A stretch of 64,000 nucleotides of DNA. Source: Nemertoderma westbladi (lineage: Eukaryota > Xenacoelomorpha > Nemertodermatida > Nemertodermatidae). The notes under the pieces are model-generated. The model did no database searches. It worked only from the letters and a program-made list of their open reading frames with translations, and was not told the DNA's origin. The translations under genes and the position numbers were made by a program. The stretch covers positions 37,156-101,155 of the forward strand of contig JAUCBJ010004906.1 in NCBI GenBank assembly GCA_032718475.1. Direction: 5' to 3'. Below are positions 1 to 11,257 of this stretch, piece after piece. Each line of letters begins with the position of its first letter. Positions within the stretch are counted from its first letter, which is position 1.

Positions 1-715
1 TATCCGCGGCCCGTTTCGCCATCTCGGTCGCGTTCCCCGGCAACGTCCCGGTGCCCCTGAGGATCAACCGGAAGCGAACCAACCTCGCGGATTTGCCGTC
101 TCCGTTGGTTACGGTGAGGGACCAACGACCGCGGGGGTCCTCCCCCCAGTAATGCGTCGACATGAAGGGCCAGGCTCGGAACCCCCGGGTCGACCGATCG
201 TGGCTCCGTCGGTGCAGCAGACGGGACCGGGTCCCCGACGGCGACACCAACTCGATCTCCAGAGTCCCTCGCGAGTGCGACGTCAACGTGAGTTCCGCCT
301 GAACGTGTTCGAGGTACCGAACATAGTCCCCGGTCTCGCTGCACCCGTCGGTATCCAGGACGACGGTGACCGACCCTTGCGACCTTATCTCTATGTCGTC
401 GCCACTCGTGGCGTTACAGACCCGCTGGGGCGCCACAGTGCGCCACACGCGCGCCAACCTCACGGCCGCGCCGGCGTCCATCAACCCGAACCCGTACCAA
501 TGACTCGCCCACAGTCCCACCCCATTCCGCAGCCAACCCTCGTCCACCAGTCCGCTCCGTCGACTGGTACGCACCACAATGTGCTGGAGGTCCCTCCAGG
601 TGAGCGAGGGGTTGGCCTCCAGCACCAAGGCGAGGATACCAGCCGCTAGAGGCGCTGACGCAGAGGTCCCGGTGTGGGACATGGTGCAGACACCGTGGAG
701 GTCGGTGGTCACTAC
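1..715 (-). CDS. furin: furin exon 3 (active-site Ser and P domain), partial
   Basis: Begins after TTTCAG at 716-721 with GTA GTG ACC (VVTTDLHG), phase 0. It carries the catalytic-Ser motif [14 protein letters not shown] and the linker LTWRDLQH, then the P-domain beta-sandwich ([34 protein letters not shown]). Still open at base 1, so the exon is cut by the window edge. Confidence 0.93.
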
Positions 716-2838
716 CTGAAACGGAAACGGATAGGATAGAGAGAGAGCGAGATCTAGATAGGCCGATACTTTAGGTGGAACACTTACCTTCCGTTCTGTA
801 GCGTTCCCGCTACTGTATGTGGAACACTTACCTTCCGTTCTGTAGCGTTCCCGCTACTGTAGGTGGAACACTTACCTTCCGTTCTGTAGCGTTCCCGCTA
901 CTGTAGGTGGAACACTTACCTTCCGTTCTGTAGCGTTCCCGCTACTGTAGGTGGAACACTTACCTTCCGTTCTGTAGCGTTCCCGCTACTGTAGGTGGAA
1001 CACTTACCTTCCGTTCTGTAGCGTTCCCGCTACTGTAGGTGGAACACTTACCTTCCGTTCTGTAGCGTTCCCGCTACTGTAGGTGGAACACTTACCTTCC
1101 GTTCTGTAGCGTTCCCGCTACTGTAGGTGGAACACTTACCTTCCGTTCTGTAGCGTTCCCGCTACTGTAGGTGGAACACTTACCTTCCGTTCTGTAGCGT
1201 TCCCGCTACTGTAGGTGGAACACTTACCTTCCGTTCTGTAGCGTTCCCGCTACTGTAGGTGGAACACTTACCTTCCGTTCTGTAGCGTTCCCGCTACTGT
1301 AGGTGGAACACTTACCTTCCGTTCTGTAGCGTTCCCGCTACTGTAGGTGGAACACTGACCTTCCGTTCTGTAGCGTTCCCGCTACTGTAGGTAGTAGCAA
1401 GGGTAGAAGAACAGCTCTCGGCGTACCAAGGAACACTTCCGTACTCCGATGTGGAACTTATACTCAATGTGTATATAGAGTTTGTGTACCCATCGCAGTT
1501 ACAGGAATCCTTCTTCTTGCCCCCGTTCCCTGAGGCCCAGACGAACACGGAACCCAGCCCCCCTCGTCCGGTCTCCACGCCCGTAACGAAGGCGAGCTTG
1601 GCGAACCGAGCCGGTCCGTCAACCTCGGCACCGTTGTCGTCCGGACCCCAACTAGCCGAGTAAATGTCGATATTCTCGGAATATTTGGATAAAGAAGTCG
1701 CTTCTACTGCGTCAGTTACCTGTAAAGGGGGGGGGGGGGGGGGGGGGGGTGTTATTGAAAAGAGAAATGGAGGCTTAATGTATAGCTGGAATAGTTGGTA
1801 ATGTTTACGTTACCGGTACTTTTAATATTAATCACATTGAAGAATATAAAGATACAATATAACTTATATCTATTATTATTGTATACCGGTACTTACACTG
1901 AAAAAACGTACTGTTGATTTTTAAAAAACAAATAGTTTTAGGAAAGAACTATTAATTTATTTGGTGCATTTTTAACTCTTGCTCTTGGTTATTTTCGAAC
2001 ACCAATAGTTTTTTTTAATTATTGGTTTCTAAAACAACCTACCGGTAGAGTTTGGCTTAATTAAAAAACCATCATATCGTTTTTTCAGTGTAGTGATTGT
2101 TTATGTAGGTAGACCTGGTCTACCGTACTCACTCACATCTCCATCCAACATCCTCATCCCACCGACCCTCGCGTTGTACGCCACCCCGACGGCGCACTCT
2201 TTATTGTTAGCCAGCGCGGCCACCTCCCCAGCGCACCTGGTCCCGTGTCGGTTCTCGTTACTCGCTGTCTTCCTCGGGTAAGGATCATCGTCTGCGTCGT
2301 TGACGTCGTACGAGGCTTCCTTCGCGTAGTTCTTCGCGAGATCCGGATGGTCCCACTGTAACCCGTCGTCTAGGATACTGACAACGATACCCAGCCCCGA
2401 GTAACCCAACTCCCAAGCATCTTCTACATTCATATTACCTAGACTATCCTCCCGAGTTACGTACCATTCGTCGTGGTAGTGCTGATCGTTGAACGTAACC
2501 TCACGTTTAACACGACGTTTAGAACGCTGTTGTTGTACCCACCCGACAACGGCGTCACGTTTCAGTCTATGGTGCAGCAGTCTGTCTTGGTAGCGTGTAT
2601 CACGCCTCTTCCTGTGAGAAACCTCCTTGGAATGCAGCAGATATAGGTCTGTTCCTGGAATGATTTCGTGCAGGTAGACTAGGTTGTGTCGAGCTGCTAA
2701 CAAACGAGTTTGTTCTTCTCCGCCCGGTACATGAACCGCCCATTGATAAGAGTAGAGATGACACGAGCCCAGTTGGTTACACAAGCACATGTAGTACAGC
2801 ACTATTGGTACGGTAAAACCAACCAAATTAGTAGACAT
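1..2838 (-). CDS. furin: furin-like proprotein convertase, 3 exons, 3' end outside window
   Basis: Calcium-dependent serine endoprotease of the secretory pathway that cleaves precursors after paired basic residues. Three exons (2838-2137, 1719-1360, 715-1) join in phase 0 and give at least 592 residues. Visible in order: a hydrophobic N-terminal segment (about residues 4-20), a prodomain ending in the basic site RSKRRVKR (105-112), then a subtilisin-type catalytic domain with Asp157 (SILDDG), His198 (RHGTRCAG), oxyanion Asn299 (WASGNGG) and Ser372 (GTSASAPLA). A P domain follows, with the RSHDRS and [11 protein letters not shown] motifs, and runs to the window edge. The [10 protein letters not shown] and [11 protein letters not shown] segments are closer to furin than to PCSK5/6. 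The cytoplasmic tail or Cys-rich region that would settle the paralogue is not in the window. The start was chosen at 2838 because it gives a signal-type N-terminus; a 5' UTR exon is possible. Intron 2 carries a 44-bp array of its own donor. Confidence 0.93.
769..1390 (-). repeat. 44-bp minisatellite duplicating the furin exon 2 / intron 2 donor junction
   Basis: Fourteen donor copies spaced exactly 44 bp apart (first bases at 782, 826 ... 1354). Each unit, read on the minus strand, holds about 32 nt of the exon 2 end (CTACAGAACGGAAG just before the junction), then GTAAGT and a few intron bases. The exon-proximal donor is GTCAGT, all the others GTAAGT. Units are almost identical, implying recent expansion or homogenisation. 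The most distal unit is partial (TTTAGG instead of TGTAGG). Confidence 0.95.
1360..1719 (-). CDS. furin: furin exon 2 ([25 protein letters not shown])
   Basis: 360 nt, 120 codons, phase 0 on both sides. The acceptor is CAG|GTAACT, preceded on the transcribed strand by a run of more than 20 C residues serving as the polypyrimidine tract. It ends ...NATERK at a GTCAGT donor (1354-1359). The last 32 coding bases plus the donor are the seed of the 44-bp array immediately downstream. Extra donors further into the array are stronger (GTAAGT), but using them would lead to a stop. Confidence 0.92.
1723..1750. repeat. poly-G/poly-C run next to the furin exon 2 acceptor
   Basis: An uninterrupted G run of more than 20 on the plus strand (poly-C on the transcribed strand), separated from the acceptor AG only by a short CTTTAC stretch. 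It takes the place of the usual U-rich polypyrimidine tract. Confidence 0.85.
2137..2838 (-). CDS. furin: furin exon 1 (signal, prodomain, Asp and His of the triad)
   Basis: 702 nt, 234 codons, from ATG at 2838. It ends ...MLDGD at a GTGAGT donor (2131-2136), phase 0. The continuation in exon 2 (VTDAVEA) matches the family across the junction. The open frame continues a few codons past the donor, but those residues (EYGRPG) are not family-like. Confidence 0.92.
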
Positions 2839-3640
2839 TTTTTCTACTGCAGTAGGCCTACTGCAGTACTGCTGTACCGGTAGTGTTCTACAGTACGCTG
2901 GTACGGGTACCAGTAAAAGCAGAATATACAGTAGGCCTAATACCTACGTCCTGTGCAACAATAGACCTATTTCAGTATCGGTTCCACAGCTTAGAATCTT
3001 AGATCCCACAGCACCTAAGACCCCCGAGCAAACTTACAGTAAATCTTGACTGAACTTATATCCAAACCAGACAAATTTAGATTCCACTCCCACACTATTC
3101 CAAAAGACATTGACTAGAGAATGAACATTAACTTCTTATGCTAGGGTGGTGGTGGTCCAAACAATTAGAATATTAACTTATTGCATGATCAGAGTGTTGT
3201 CAACTGGGTCCAAAGTTTGGTACTGCAGAAACCAAAATTTTGATTTGACATACACACGGCCAGACCAGAATATGCCTTTGTCTGTCTCCAATTTTGTGAT
3301 AATTAACTTCTAGCTGTCTTACTGTAGTACTCTATTGCATTGATATTTTATGTTTAGCTTATTCCCCATTAGAACCGCAATGATGATCCATTTAGTGGGT
3401 AAACAATAAGTATGTAAACAAATACTGTAGTTCTTGAGATATTGAATATAAAAGGTGAGACCAGCACGACACAACCAACCATTATTTGCCTTGATGCATT
3501 ATATACAAATACACTAAATACATATCATTATCATAGGATCAGGAATAGACTCTTAACCACAATGTTCGAATTACTGGGTGTAGATACTTTCAAAATAATT
3601 GTAGGCCTAGAGTGCTTAATCAGGCTACTGAAAAAGAGAC
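2839..3640. other. upstream flank of furin; no gene seen
   Basis: AT-rich DNA with short palindromic words such as TAGGCCTA and ACCGGTAC. No open frame here resembles a known protein. A furin promoter or 5' UTR exon could lie here, but nothing in the sequence defines it. Confidence 0.5.
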
Positions 3641-3909
3641 AGGGGGGGGGGGGGGGGTGTGGGAACTCGTCGCAAAACCCGCCTTGGCGAATTAATATCC
3701 CGCCTCAATGTTAAATTCCCAATTAAGGGAAAGGAGCGTTACAGTGGCACGCTATTTTAACCAAAGCAATAAACTAAACACAATAGAACAGGCTACAGTT
3801 TTATTTTTGACAGTAATCAGTTGTTATTTGCGTCGAATTTCCCCTGGAGAGGGATTAATTTTTATTGCGTCCAGTTCCCCCCCCCCCCCCCCCCCACCCC
3901 TATCTGCTG
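3641..3909. mobile_element. MITE-like element bounded by a G run and a C run
   Basis: Starts with about 16 G and ends with about 17 C, so the ends are inverted relative to each other. The body words AATTAAGGGAAAGGAG, GTTACAGTGGCACG and CAATAAAC recur at 31057-31195, and the 3' half (GGTAATCAG-like word, GAGAGGG, ATTGCGT, C run) recurs at 61797-61981. No coding capacity. A short non-autonomous element is the simplest reading. Confidence 0.6.
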
Positions 3910-4986
3910 AAAAAAGTCATCAAAAGACAAGGTCAACCAATACTGTATACCCATATTTAGAGTTGACCCAGTCCCAGTCCAAACATTTTATGCAATAACA
4001 CGAGAACTAATCACTCTACTCTATCTCTTCTGTTGAAGGGAGACACCCACTAAATGGAGCATTGCGGTCCACCATGCTTATTCAATGGGGTCGCCAAATC
4101 ACAAGAGAGTGCACTGGTTGGTCCGCAAGGCATTGAGGACAATAGCATGTACTGTAAGGGCGGAGGCGGCTCTGTTCAAGTATCTGAGGGACTGATGAGA
4201 TACTTACAATGTTGTATAGAATCTGATTGTAGGTGTGTTGATTATTGTTGTACTTAATTGTCATCGTACATTGTTCATGAACCCGCGGTAGCATCCTTGT
4301 ATAAGCTTTTACTGTATTTTATTAAAAAATATTAATTTTTTTTTAACTCTATTTGCTAATATTCGTTAAATATCTATTCCGAATATTATATTAAAATTAA
4401 CACTAAATATGTATAACTATCAACACACTTTTGTAAAAAGTTGCCCTTTTAACCCAAGAGGACATAAATGCCACAAAATAACACACAATCGTGGTGAGAA
4501 AAGGGAACCATTCAGCGTTAAAGCCCTCGTTTATTTACGTGAACCACCTACACTGCACTCGCTCGGTAATAAATACGCGCGGGTCATAAAATACGATACG
4601 ATACGAAAAAATACGAAACGTTTTTCGTATCGTATCTAGGATTGTATTTTCTCAAAATCACATTCGTATTGTAGCGTATCATGAAAAATTGGTTATTATC
4701 GTACCATGTCCAGCATCTTTCCATGCCAACCATGGTTATAAGTTAGTTCGCTGTTACTAACTTGTACCTCTTTATACCCTAATGAACAGACTCAATCAGG
4801 TTTCGACTCATTTCATAAAGTTAAAATAATAAATTTAAATTCCATTGTTTAATTGCAGTGGATTGGTGGTCAAGTGGGAGGGTGGCAAAATGATGGTTTG
4901 ATAATTGAGTTGTGGTAGATAACAATAATATAGCACAATATTGCATAACATTTTCAGCTAATAACTACATATTAACCAATTTGAGA
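3910..4986. other. intergenic, no gene seen; small perfect hairpin
   Basis: AT-rich spacer downstream of HMCES. The only clear structure is a hairpin at 4595-4636 with 16-bp perfect arms (GATACGATACGAAAAA) and a 10-base loop. Short open frames here have no recognisable content. Confidence 0.5.
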
Positions 4987-5910
4987 TTATAGTTTTTTAG
5001 AAGATTTGGCCAACCAGGAGGCCATACAACCAACAGATGCCGGGGACACAGGCTGGGCGGAGTGTTTGCGTTTACTTCCCGGTGTCTCTTTAGGATTACC
5101 AACCCATTCCACGACGCAATCGGCTGACTGATTCCTAGAGTTATTCACGAAACTGCTCACGGTATAAAACTCTAAGCTATCAGTTGCTTTAATCACGGTC
5201 ATTGCTTCATTCAGGTCATCGCTGAATAGCCAACACTTAAGACTTTCCTCGGAGGTTAGTACTGCTGGCATTCTACAATGTATATCGCTCATTCTACCCT
5301 CGGATGCCACTGTGATGGTAGTGAAGGAAACCAACCTTTCGGTAGAGTTGTTGTTATTTACATCGTATAAACCGGCTAATAACATCGGCGTTATCTTTCG
5401 ATTAGTCGCGTCTTCAGATTGCAAACTTGCCGCAAACGAATCACACTTACTCTCGTGTGGATTATGTATCAGATAGGCCTGTTTCTTGGATTTATCCAAG
5501 ACTTTCCATTCGTAATAACCGTCGATAACAAACGCGCAACGTTTCTTCTGGGAGAACGGATTGCGGAATAAAGGTTTATCGAGAAGCGATTCGGAGCGAC
5601 AGTTGGTTGTGTTGAGTTTAAACTCAGCGGGTGGTCCTCGATGCCACGCGGGGATGAGTCCCCATCGCATCGGGACCAGACAACGGGAGTACGTTCCGGT
5701 ACCGGTACCGTCCTCCCCCGACAGATGAGAGTACACCCGTTCGGCAACCAGGACAGCACCGGTGGTGGTCGGGGCCATGTTGTAGGACGGTTGATAGTCA
5801 CCCGTCCCATTGTACCATGTCGGTAGGCCGGTGGAGTTGTCTGGGCATTGGTAGGTGCAGGCCTGTTGGACGCCGCCCTTGGTTAAAGTACAAACTGTTC
5901 TGCCACACAT
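4987..5910 (-). CDS. HMCES: HMCES / SRAP-domain protein (abasic-site DNA-protein crosslinker)
   Basis: Single-exon 307-residue protein. The family uses Cys2, exposed after Met removal, to form a thiazolidine crosslink with abasic sites in single-stranded DNA at replication forks, shielding them from error-prone processing. All active-site landmarks are present: Cys2 (MCGRT), the Asn motif NTTNCRSE (100-107), Glu134 in GYYEW and His211 in SDIHCRMPA. MRWGLIPAW (81-89) and VNNSRN (255-260) are also typical. The short C-terminus (SWLAKSSKKL) matches the point where the SRAP core and its first tail motif end; the longer tail with a PCNA-interacting motif found in vertebrates is absent. There are no introns, unlike vertebrate HMCES. 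The ATG at 5910 is fixed by the Cys2 requirement. Confidence 0.95.
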   Translation of the reverse strand: MCGRTVCTLTKGGVQQACTYQCPDNSTGLPTWYNGTGDYQPSYNMAPTTTGAVLVAERVYSHLSGEDGTGTGTYSRCLVPMRWGLIPAWHRGPPAEFKLNTTNCRSESLLDKPLFRNPFSQKKRCAFVIDGYYEWKVLDKSKKQAYLIHNPHESKCDSFAASLQSEDATNRKITPMLLAGLYDVNNNNSTERLVSFTTITVASEGRMSDIHCRMPAVLTSEESLKCWLFSDDLNEAMTVIKATDSLEFYTVSSFVNNSRNQSADCVVEWVGNPKETPGSKRKHSAQPVSPASVGCMASWLAKSSKKL

Positions 5911-6387
5911 ACCGGTAGCTGCAATGTTAGTAGTTAGAACTAATTAACCTTATCAGATGACGATGACCAATGATGTGTCAAATTAAAATAGCCCTATATA
6001 TTTTCTACACGCGTATGATGTATGAGCAGGTGTCCTGTCTGGTAGTGCGAGCACATTGTCTGCCGCATTTCTTCACAATAAATTTAAACTTCCCGCCAAG
6101 CCAAGACGATCCAGAAGCAGAGGTATTTACATCCAATCACATAAAACCTACAAAGGCTGTCGAAATTATCAACATAAAATAAAAAAAAAGTATTGCAAAA
6201 AGATTTCGTTATCACTTTAAGGGCGCGGAGATTATTAAAACATATTTGTGTTCTTTCGTTAAGGTTTTCAAAAAATTATTTGCAATGTTTATAATTTTAG
6301 ATAAATAACGCACATTCGTGAGTTCTGCTAACGTGCGTTATAATATAGTTCAGGCAAAAATAACCCGAATTTAATATTATACAAAGG
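5911..6387. other. upstream flank of HMCES; no gene seen
   Basis: AT-rich spacer with no supported gene. It must contain the HMCES promoter if the gene is expressed, but no TATA or initiator arrangement is convincing by eye. Confidence 0.4.
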
Positions 6388-6524
6388 TTGGGTAGCTCAG
6401 GTGGCTGAGTGCCGGGCCTTCAATCTATTGGTTGTAGGTTCAGCCCCGCCAGGGTCCACTCAGCCTTTCATCCACTGGGGTCGATAAAATGAGTACCAGT
6501 TAAATAACTGGGAGCAAAACTTGG
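6388..6524 (+). mobile_element. tRNA-derived SINE with a META-type tail
   Basis: The A-box-like TAGCTCAGGTGGC and B-box-like GGTTCAGCCCC are spaced as in a tRNA. The body then carries CACTCAGCCTTTCATCC and GGGGTCGATAAAATGAGTACC, a tail conserved across SINEs of molluscs and other invertebrates. It ends AACTTGGGAAA and passes directly into the 36-bp minisatellite. Cloverleaf pairing is degraded, so this is not a functional tRNA gene. Confidence 0.8.
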
Positions 6525-7637
6525 GAAAGGAGTAGCGCCCACCCCTACCTTCGGTTAGCAGATAGGAGTAGCGCCCACCACTACCTTCGGGTAGCAGATA
6601 GGAGTAGCGCCCACCCCTACCTTCGGAGCAGATAGGAGTAGCGCCCACCCCTACCTTCGGGTAGCAGATAGGAGTAGCGCCCACCCCTACCCTCGGGTAG
6701 CAGATAGGAGTAGCGCCCACCCCTACCTTCGGTAGCAGATAGGAGTAGCGCCCACCCCTATCTTCGGGTAGCAGATAGGAGTAGCGCCCACCCCTACCCT
6801 CGGGTAGCAGATAGGAGTAGCGCCCACCCCTACCTTCGGTTAGCAGATAGGAGTAGCGCCCACCACTACCTTCGGGTAGCAGATAGGAGTAGCGCCCACC
6901 CCTACCTTCGGGTAGCAGATAGGAGTAGCGCCCACCCCTATCTTCGGGTAGCAGATAGGAGTAGCGCCCACCCCTACCCTCGGGTAGCAGATAGGAGTAG
7001 CGCCCACCCCTACCTTCGGGTAGCAGAAATGAGTAGCGTCCACCCCTACCCTCGGGTAGCAGATAGGAGTAGCGCCCACCCCTACCTTCGGTAGCAGATA
7101 GGAGTAGCGCCCACCCCTACCCTCGGGTAGAAGATAGGAGTAGCGCCCACCACTACCTTCGGGTAGCAGATAGGAGTAGCGCCCACCCCTACCTTCGGGT
7201 AGCAGATAGGAGTAGCGCCCAGCCCTACCTTCGGGTAGCAGATAGGTGTAGCCACCCCTACCCTCGGCTACCAGAAAGGAGTAGCGTCCACCCCTACCAT
7301 CGGGTACCAGATAGGAGTAGCGTCCACCCCTACCCTCGGGTAGCAGATAGGAGTAGCGTCCGCCCCTACCTTCGGGTAGCAGATAGGAGTAGCGCCCACC
7401 CCTACCTTCGGGTAGCAGAAAGGAGTAGCGTCCACCTCTACCCTCGGGTACCAGAAAGAAGTAGCGTCCACCCCTACCCTCGGGTACCAGAAAGGAGTAG
7501 CGTCCACCCCTACCCTCGGGTACCAGAAAGGAGTAGCGTCCACCTCTACCCTCGGGTACCAGAAAGGAGTAGCGTCCACCCCTACCCTCGGGTACCAGAT
7601 AGGAGTAGCGTCCACCCCTACCCTCGGGTACCAGATA
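6525..7637. repeat. 36-bp GC-rich minisatellite starting at a SINE 3' end
   Basis: About 31 units with core GGAGTAGCGCCCACCCCTAC and a variable linker (GGGTAGCAGATA, or GGTACCAGAAA toward the high-coordinate end). Units are 33-36 bp with small deletions. The high-coordinate third is a diverged subfamily (GCGTCC for GCGCCC, TACCAG for TAGCAG). Because 36 is a multiple of three, the minus strand stays open as a 12-residue repeat; nothing else suggests it is translated. Confidence 0.95.
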
Positions 7638-10019
7638 CCGAAAGTGAAAGAGGAGCCTTCGGGTCGCCTCCGGCCGACTGTTAGCTTGCTGCGTCCTCTG
7701 CTTGCACATAAATCAGCGGCACATGAATTCCGAGATTAGCGTAATATTGCGCCGATTTAAAAATTAATGAAATTAGCCACATTCAGCGGTGGTACCGCAC
7801 CTTTTAATACAAGCAATACGAAAGATTTAGTAATAGTATGGGTGAAGGGTTTGGCAGTATTTAAGCAGTAGTGTTGAGCAACACGGTGTTGTATTTGTAC
7901 AAAGTGAACAGCGCAGAGCGTGAAAAATTACCCACTCTGAAAATGGAGTCGGTAGAGGACTTATTCATAAATAATAACAATAAGTGGATCAATCTGTGAG
8001 ATTTTGTGTACTCTGATGACCTACAACTATAATAATTATTATAATACAGTAGATGAAATGATACTTTACGAGTAACGATATCGGTGTCTTACCCATTTAT
8101 TGCTTCCGGCTGGCTACACAATTATTTATTTTCACATTATTGTAGGTATTTTCCATGTTGTGTTGGGGCCTATTATAGTATTATTATATTGTGTGTCCAT
8201 TTTTAATCCGATTATTGAAAATGTTTTAAAATGCTACTTTGGACAAATTAGGTGTTTCTTTGTTGTGCTTAGTACCGCTTCTATTTTGTGATGATCTCAG
8301 TTAATTACGTAGTTCATAAATATAGTATGGTCAGTAATGGTTGACCGATGCGCCTGTAAATAGCCTCTCGTCAACAAGTCAACCCCACCGACTAGCGGTA
8401 CTGGCTGTTTTTGCTGACGGGGCTCTGTCGAACAACGCGTCCCTGATAGCAGTAAAGGGGGTCTCTTTATTGAGAGGCAGTATTATTATTGCCGCGGAAC
8501 TGCCCCAACTCATCACCTCTCCCACTCTCGCTCTCTGACGAAAATGAACATAAAATCAACATACACCAACCCGCTACCCTACCCCACACCGCGACACCCA
8601 CCCACACCTACGATCTGAAAGATTGTACCCAATACAAAAAAACAGGATAAGTTGAATCATACAACTAAAGCGGTAAGCTTTCAAGATGAATGCATGATTT
8701 ACTGAGAATATCGGTCATAATCTCACTTCATGGAATACTGTACATATTGTACAAAACTTTTACTAAATTAATTGCAATGCTCACCTATCATTTCGCGAGT
8801 GTCAATACATACTCTTACATACTCATGCATGTTAAAAATTAAGGTATAATTGGTACTGTACAAATCTGACAAATACTGGGATTGTAAATTCAACTAGCAT
8901 GATATAAACTAACGAACAAATTGGCAATTAATATGGCTGATATTTACTTCTTTTTCATGTATATTTTTCAGAAATATTTCAATTGCATTAATTTACATAT
9001 TTCCAGGCCCTTTCATCCCATTTTACCAAATTTTTTACTTTCAGGGATTTTAATTTCCATGCGGTATAGGGTTCCGCAACTTTTAGTGGCAACACTAGAG
9101 ACATCTAACCCAGGGTAGGGTATTCCTTAAATACCCCCTGTAGGTGTTGGGCTGGGCACCTATGGGTAAGATACAGCATAGCGCACTACCCAACTAACAA
9201 ATTTCCAACTAAATCTTCCACTTTTTTTCTCTAAAACGCTCAAACTACCGTCCCAACTTCAGAAAAACAGAATAAAATTGGATTAGTTAGTAATAAATAC
9301 TATTACTATTTAATAAAGGTTCTATACCTATAATGATAACGCACAATATCTCTACTAAATACCCAACAAAACAATCCATCTAAACACTATTCACCTACCA
9401 ATTAACAGATTACCAATACATCTCACTATACCACATCAAAAATCAATGTCACACCACCACTGCCTTTTCATTACATTTATAATGATATCAACAACCCAAA
9501 GATACCCCATTTGCTATCATCTTATTGATAAAGCGCGATTTTATACCTCTGTTATAAGATAGAATTATGGAGTTAAATTTATACCCCTGTTATATTGAAT
9601 ATTCACCAAGAACAAACCAACAACATCTATGGGAAATTTTTTAAAACGAATAAACATGTCAACTGTTGATTTATGACTCCAGCCTAATGGACTATAATAA
9701 ACAAACACCAGTGACTCTCGAATTACAGACCTTCCAACCACCACGCAATGCTCCCATTCCTACAATATTAATGAAACACTCATAACCGACCTTAGGATTA
9801 GCCGGGCAGCATTATTAGTCCTTCAGAATATGAGTCATCAATATCAAATACTGTCAACCCCTACAGGCAACAGACCATCTATCCCACTAACTTATACAAA
9901 ATGAAACAATAATGACGAGAGCAATATATGAGATAGAGGTTACACACATTTAACCTGATAACAACCATTACGATCAGAGAAAACATGCCTCATATTAGCA
10001 AATATTCCCACTCCCTATC
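7638..10019. other. intergenic, no gene seen
   Basis: AT-rich DNA without a convincing exon. The stretch around 9070-9190 (GTTGGGCTGGGC and nearby words) looks like SINE debris. The open frames at 8100-8291 and 8341-8538 have no recognisable domain and no neighbour that would explain them. Confidence 0.5.
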
Positions 10020-10310
10020 ACTATTCTACTACTAACAATTAAACACCCCCCCCCCCCCCCCCCTTATACTACTAACTGTTAATAACCCCCACCCCTCACC
10101 CTCTATCACTATGTCTACTACTAACCATTTAATACCCCCTCCCCATCCTCTATCGCACTACGTCTACTACTACAGTACTAACCGCGTTAAACAACCCCCC
10201 CCCCCCCCATCTATCACTACATCTACGTATACTTCTACTACTAACCATTAAACACCCCCCCCCCCCCTCACCCCACCACTAGGTCTACTACTAACCACTA
10301 ACGGGTAGTT
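10020..10310. repeat. degenerate 60-70 bp tandem repeat with C runs
   Basis: Four to five imperfect copies of a block reading about CTACTACTAACCATTAA followed by a C run and CTATCACTA. C runs vary between copies and are long enough to be length-unstable. A TA microsatellite follows at 10380-10397. Confidence 0.8.
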
Positions 10311-10578
10311 GTGCGTGGTAGAACCGCCGTGACTCATCCTCAGAGGATGTGGTGATTGGCAGGTTGACGCCTGTAGCATTATATATATATATATATAAAT
10401 ATAGTATGTTTAGACATATTTTATGAATAAACAATTACGATGGACGATAAAACTAAAAGGACTATAAAAGTTTGTGTTGGCAAACAATAACCCACCCCAG
10501 GATGACCCATACATAATCCCAGAAAACAGAAGTGGTACACATGCTCTGATGCTCAAGCACACTATCTTTTGAGCTTAT

Positions 10579-10907
10579 GCTCAAAGGCTCATACGATCAG
10601 ACATTTCCTGAGGACTTTCAAAGTTAACTATCAACATTTTGGTCTTCATGACGTCAACAAAAAGACCAACACTAGAAGCAGCATGTTCTAATGAGCTGAG
10701 GAGCCGTTGGGCTCCGTCTAATGATTCTGAGAGTACTCCTAAGTCAACAGCAAAACTAGAAGCAGCCTGTTCTAATGAGCTGAGGAGCCTTTGGGCTACC
10801 TCTAGTGATTCTGAGAGTACTCCTAAGTCATCAGCAAAGTCTAGATCAGTTAGGTACTTGGCAGGATTTCCTCGACTTTTGGAGCCAGTAGGTGGAGTTA
10901 CCACCAC
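10579..10907 (-). pseudogene. non-LTR retrotransposon reverse transcriptase fragment
   Basis: Minus-strand translation shows LTDLDFADDLGVLSESLE, with the FADD catalytic motif of LINE reverse transcriptases, then AQRLLSSLEQAAS and VGLFVDVMKTKML, the usual order in the palm/thumb region. Only about 110 residues remain. A block of 28 residues (84 bp, copies starting near 10672 and 10756) is duplicated in tandem and in frame, which would insert an extra helix after the catalytic motif. Family assignment within LINEs is not safe from this fragment. Confidence 0.8.
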
Positions 10908-11257
10908 CCGTCATCATAATGACTGACACACCAACCTTTTTTAAAAAAAACATCATTGTAAATTTGTTTATAATTTATTGATACTCTTTTACTCTGGATG
11001 GATAGGCGGTGTGCGGGGGTGGGGGGGGGGGGGGGGGGGGGTGTTAAAGATGAATTATTATGAAATTCTTGGATATTACTATGAACTTTGCAGCTTAACT
11101 AAGGCTTGGAGTGAGTTTATATGTAACACAGTAATTTTCTGTGAGACTAAAAGAAACATTTTATTATTAAATCTGCCAAAGCGAAAAATTACTAATAATT
11201 AAAGTAGAAAATGTATTAACGACTTTTAAAGGAAACAATAACTATATTTACAACGAA
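10908..11257. other. spacer between RT fragment and STPG1, with poly-G run
   Basis: Contains a G run of more than 20 at about 11013-11041 and otherwise AT-rich DNA downstream of the STPG1 stop codon. No clear AATAAA-type signal is seen on the minus strand close to the stop. Confidence 0.4.

Noticed and set aside
6840-7709. 289-residue repeat protein in the 36-bp array
   Set aside because: Same reason: the unit is 12 codons long, the frame changes at units with deletions, and a second frame is equally open.
8341-8538. Small plus-strand gene of 65 residues
   Set aside because: No recognisable domain, no splice-site support; the frame is short enough to arise by chance.
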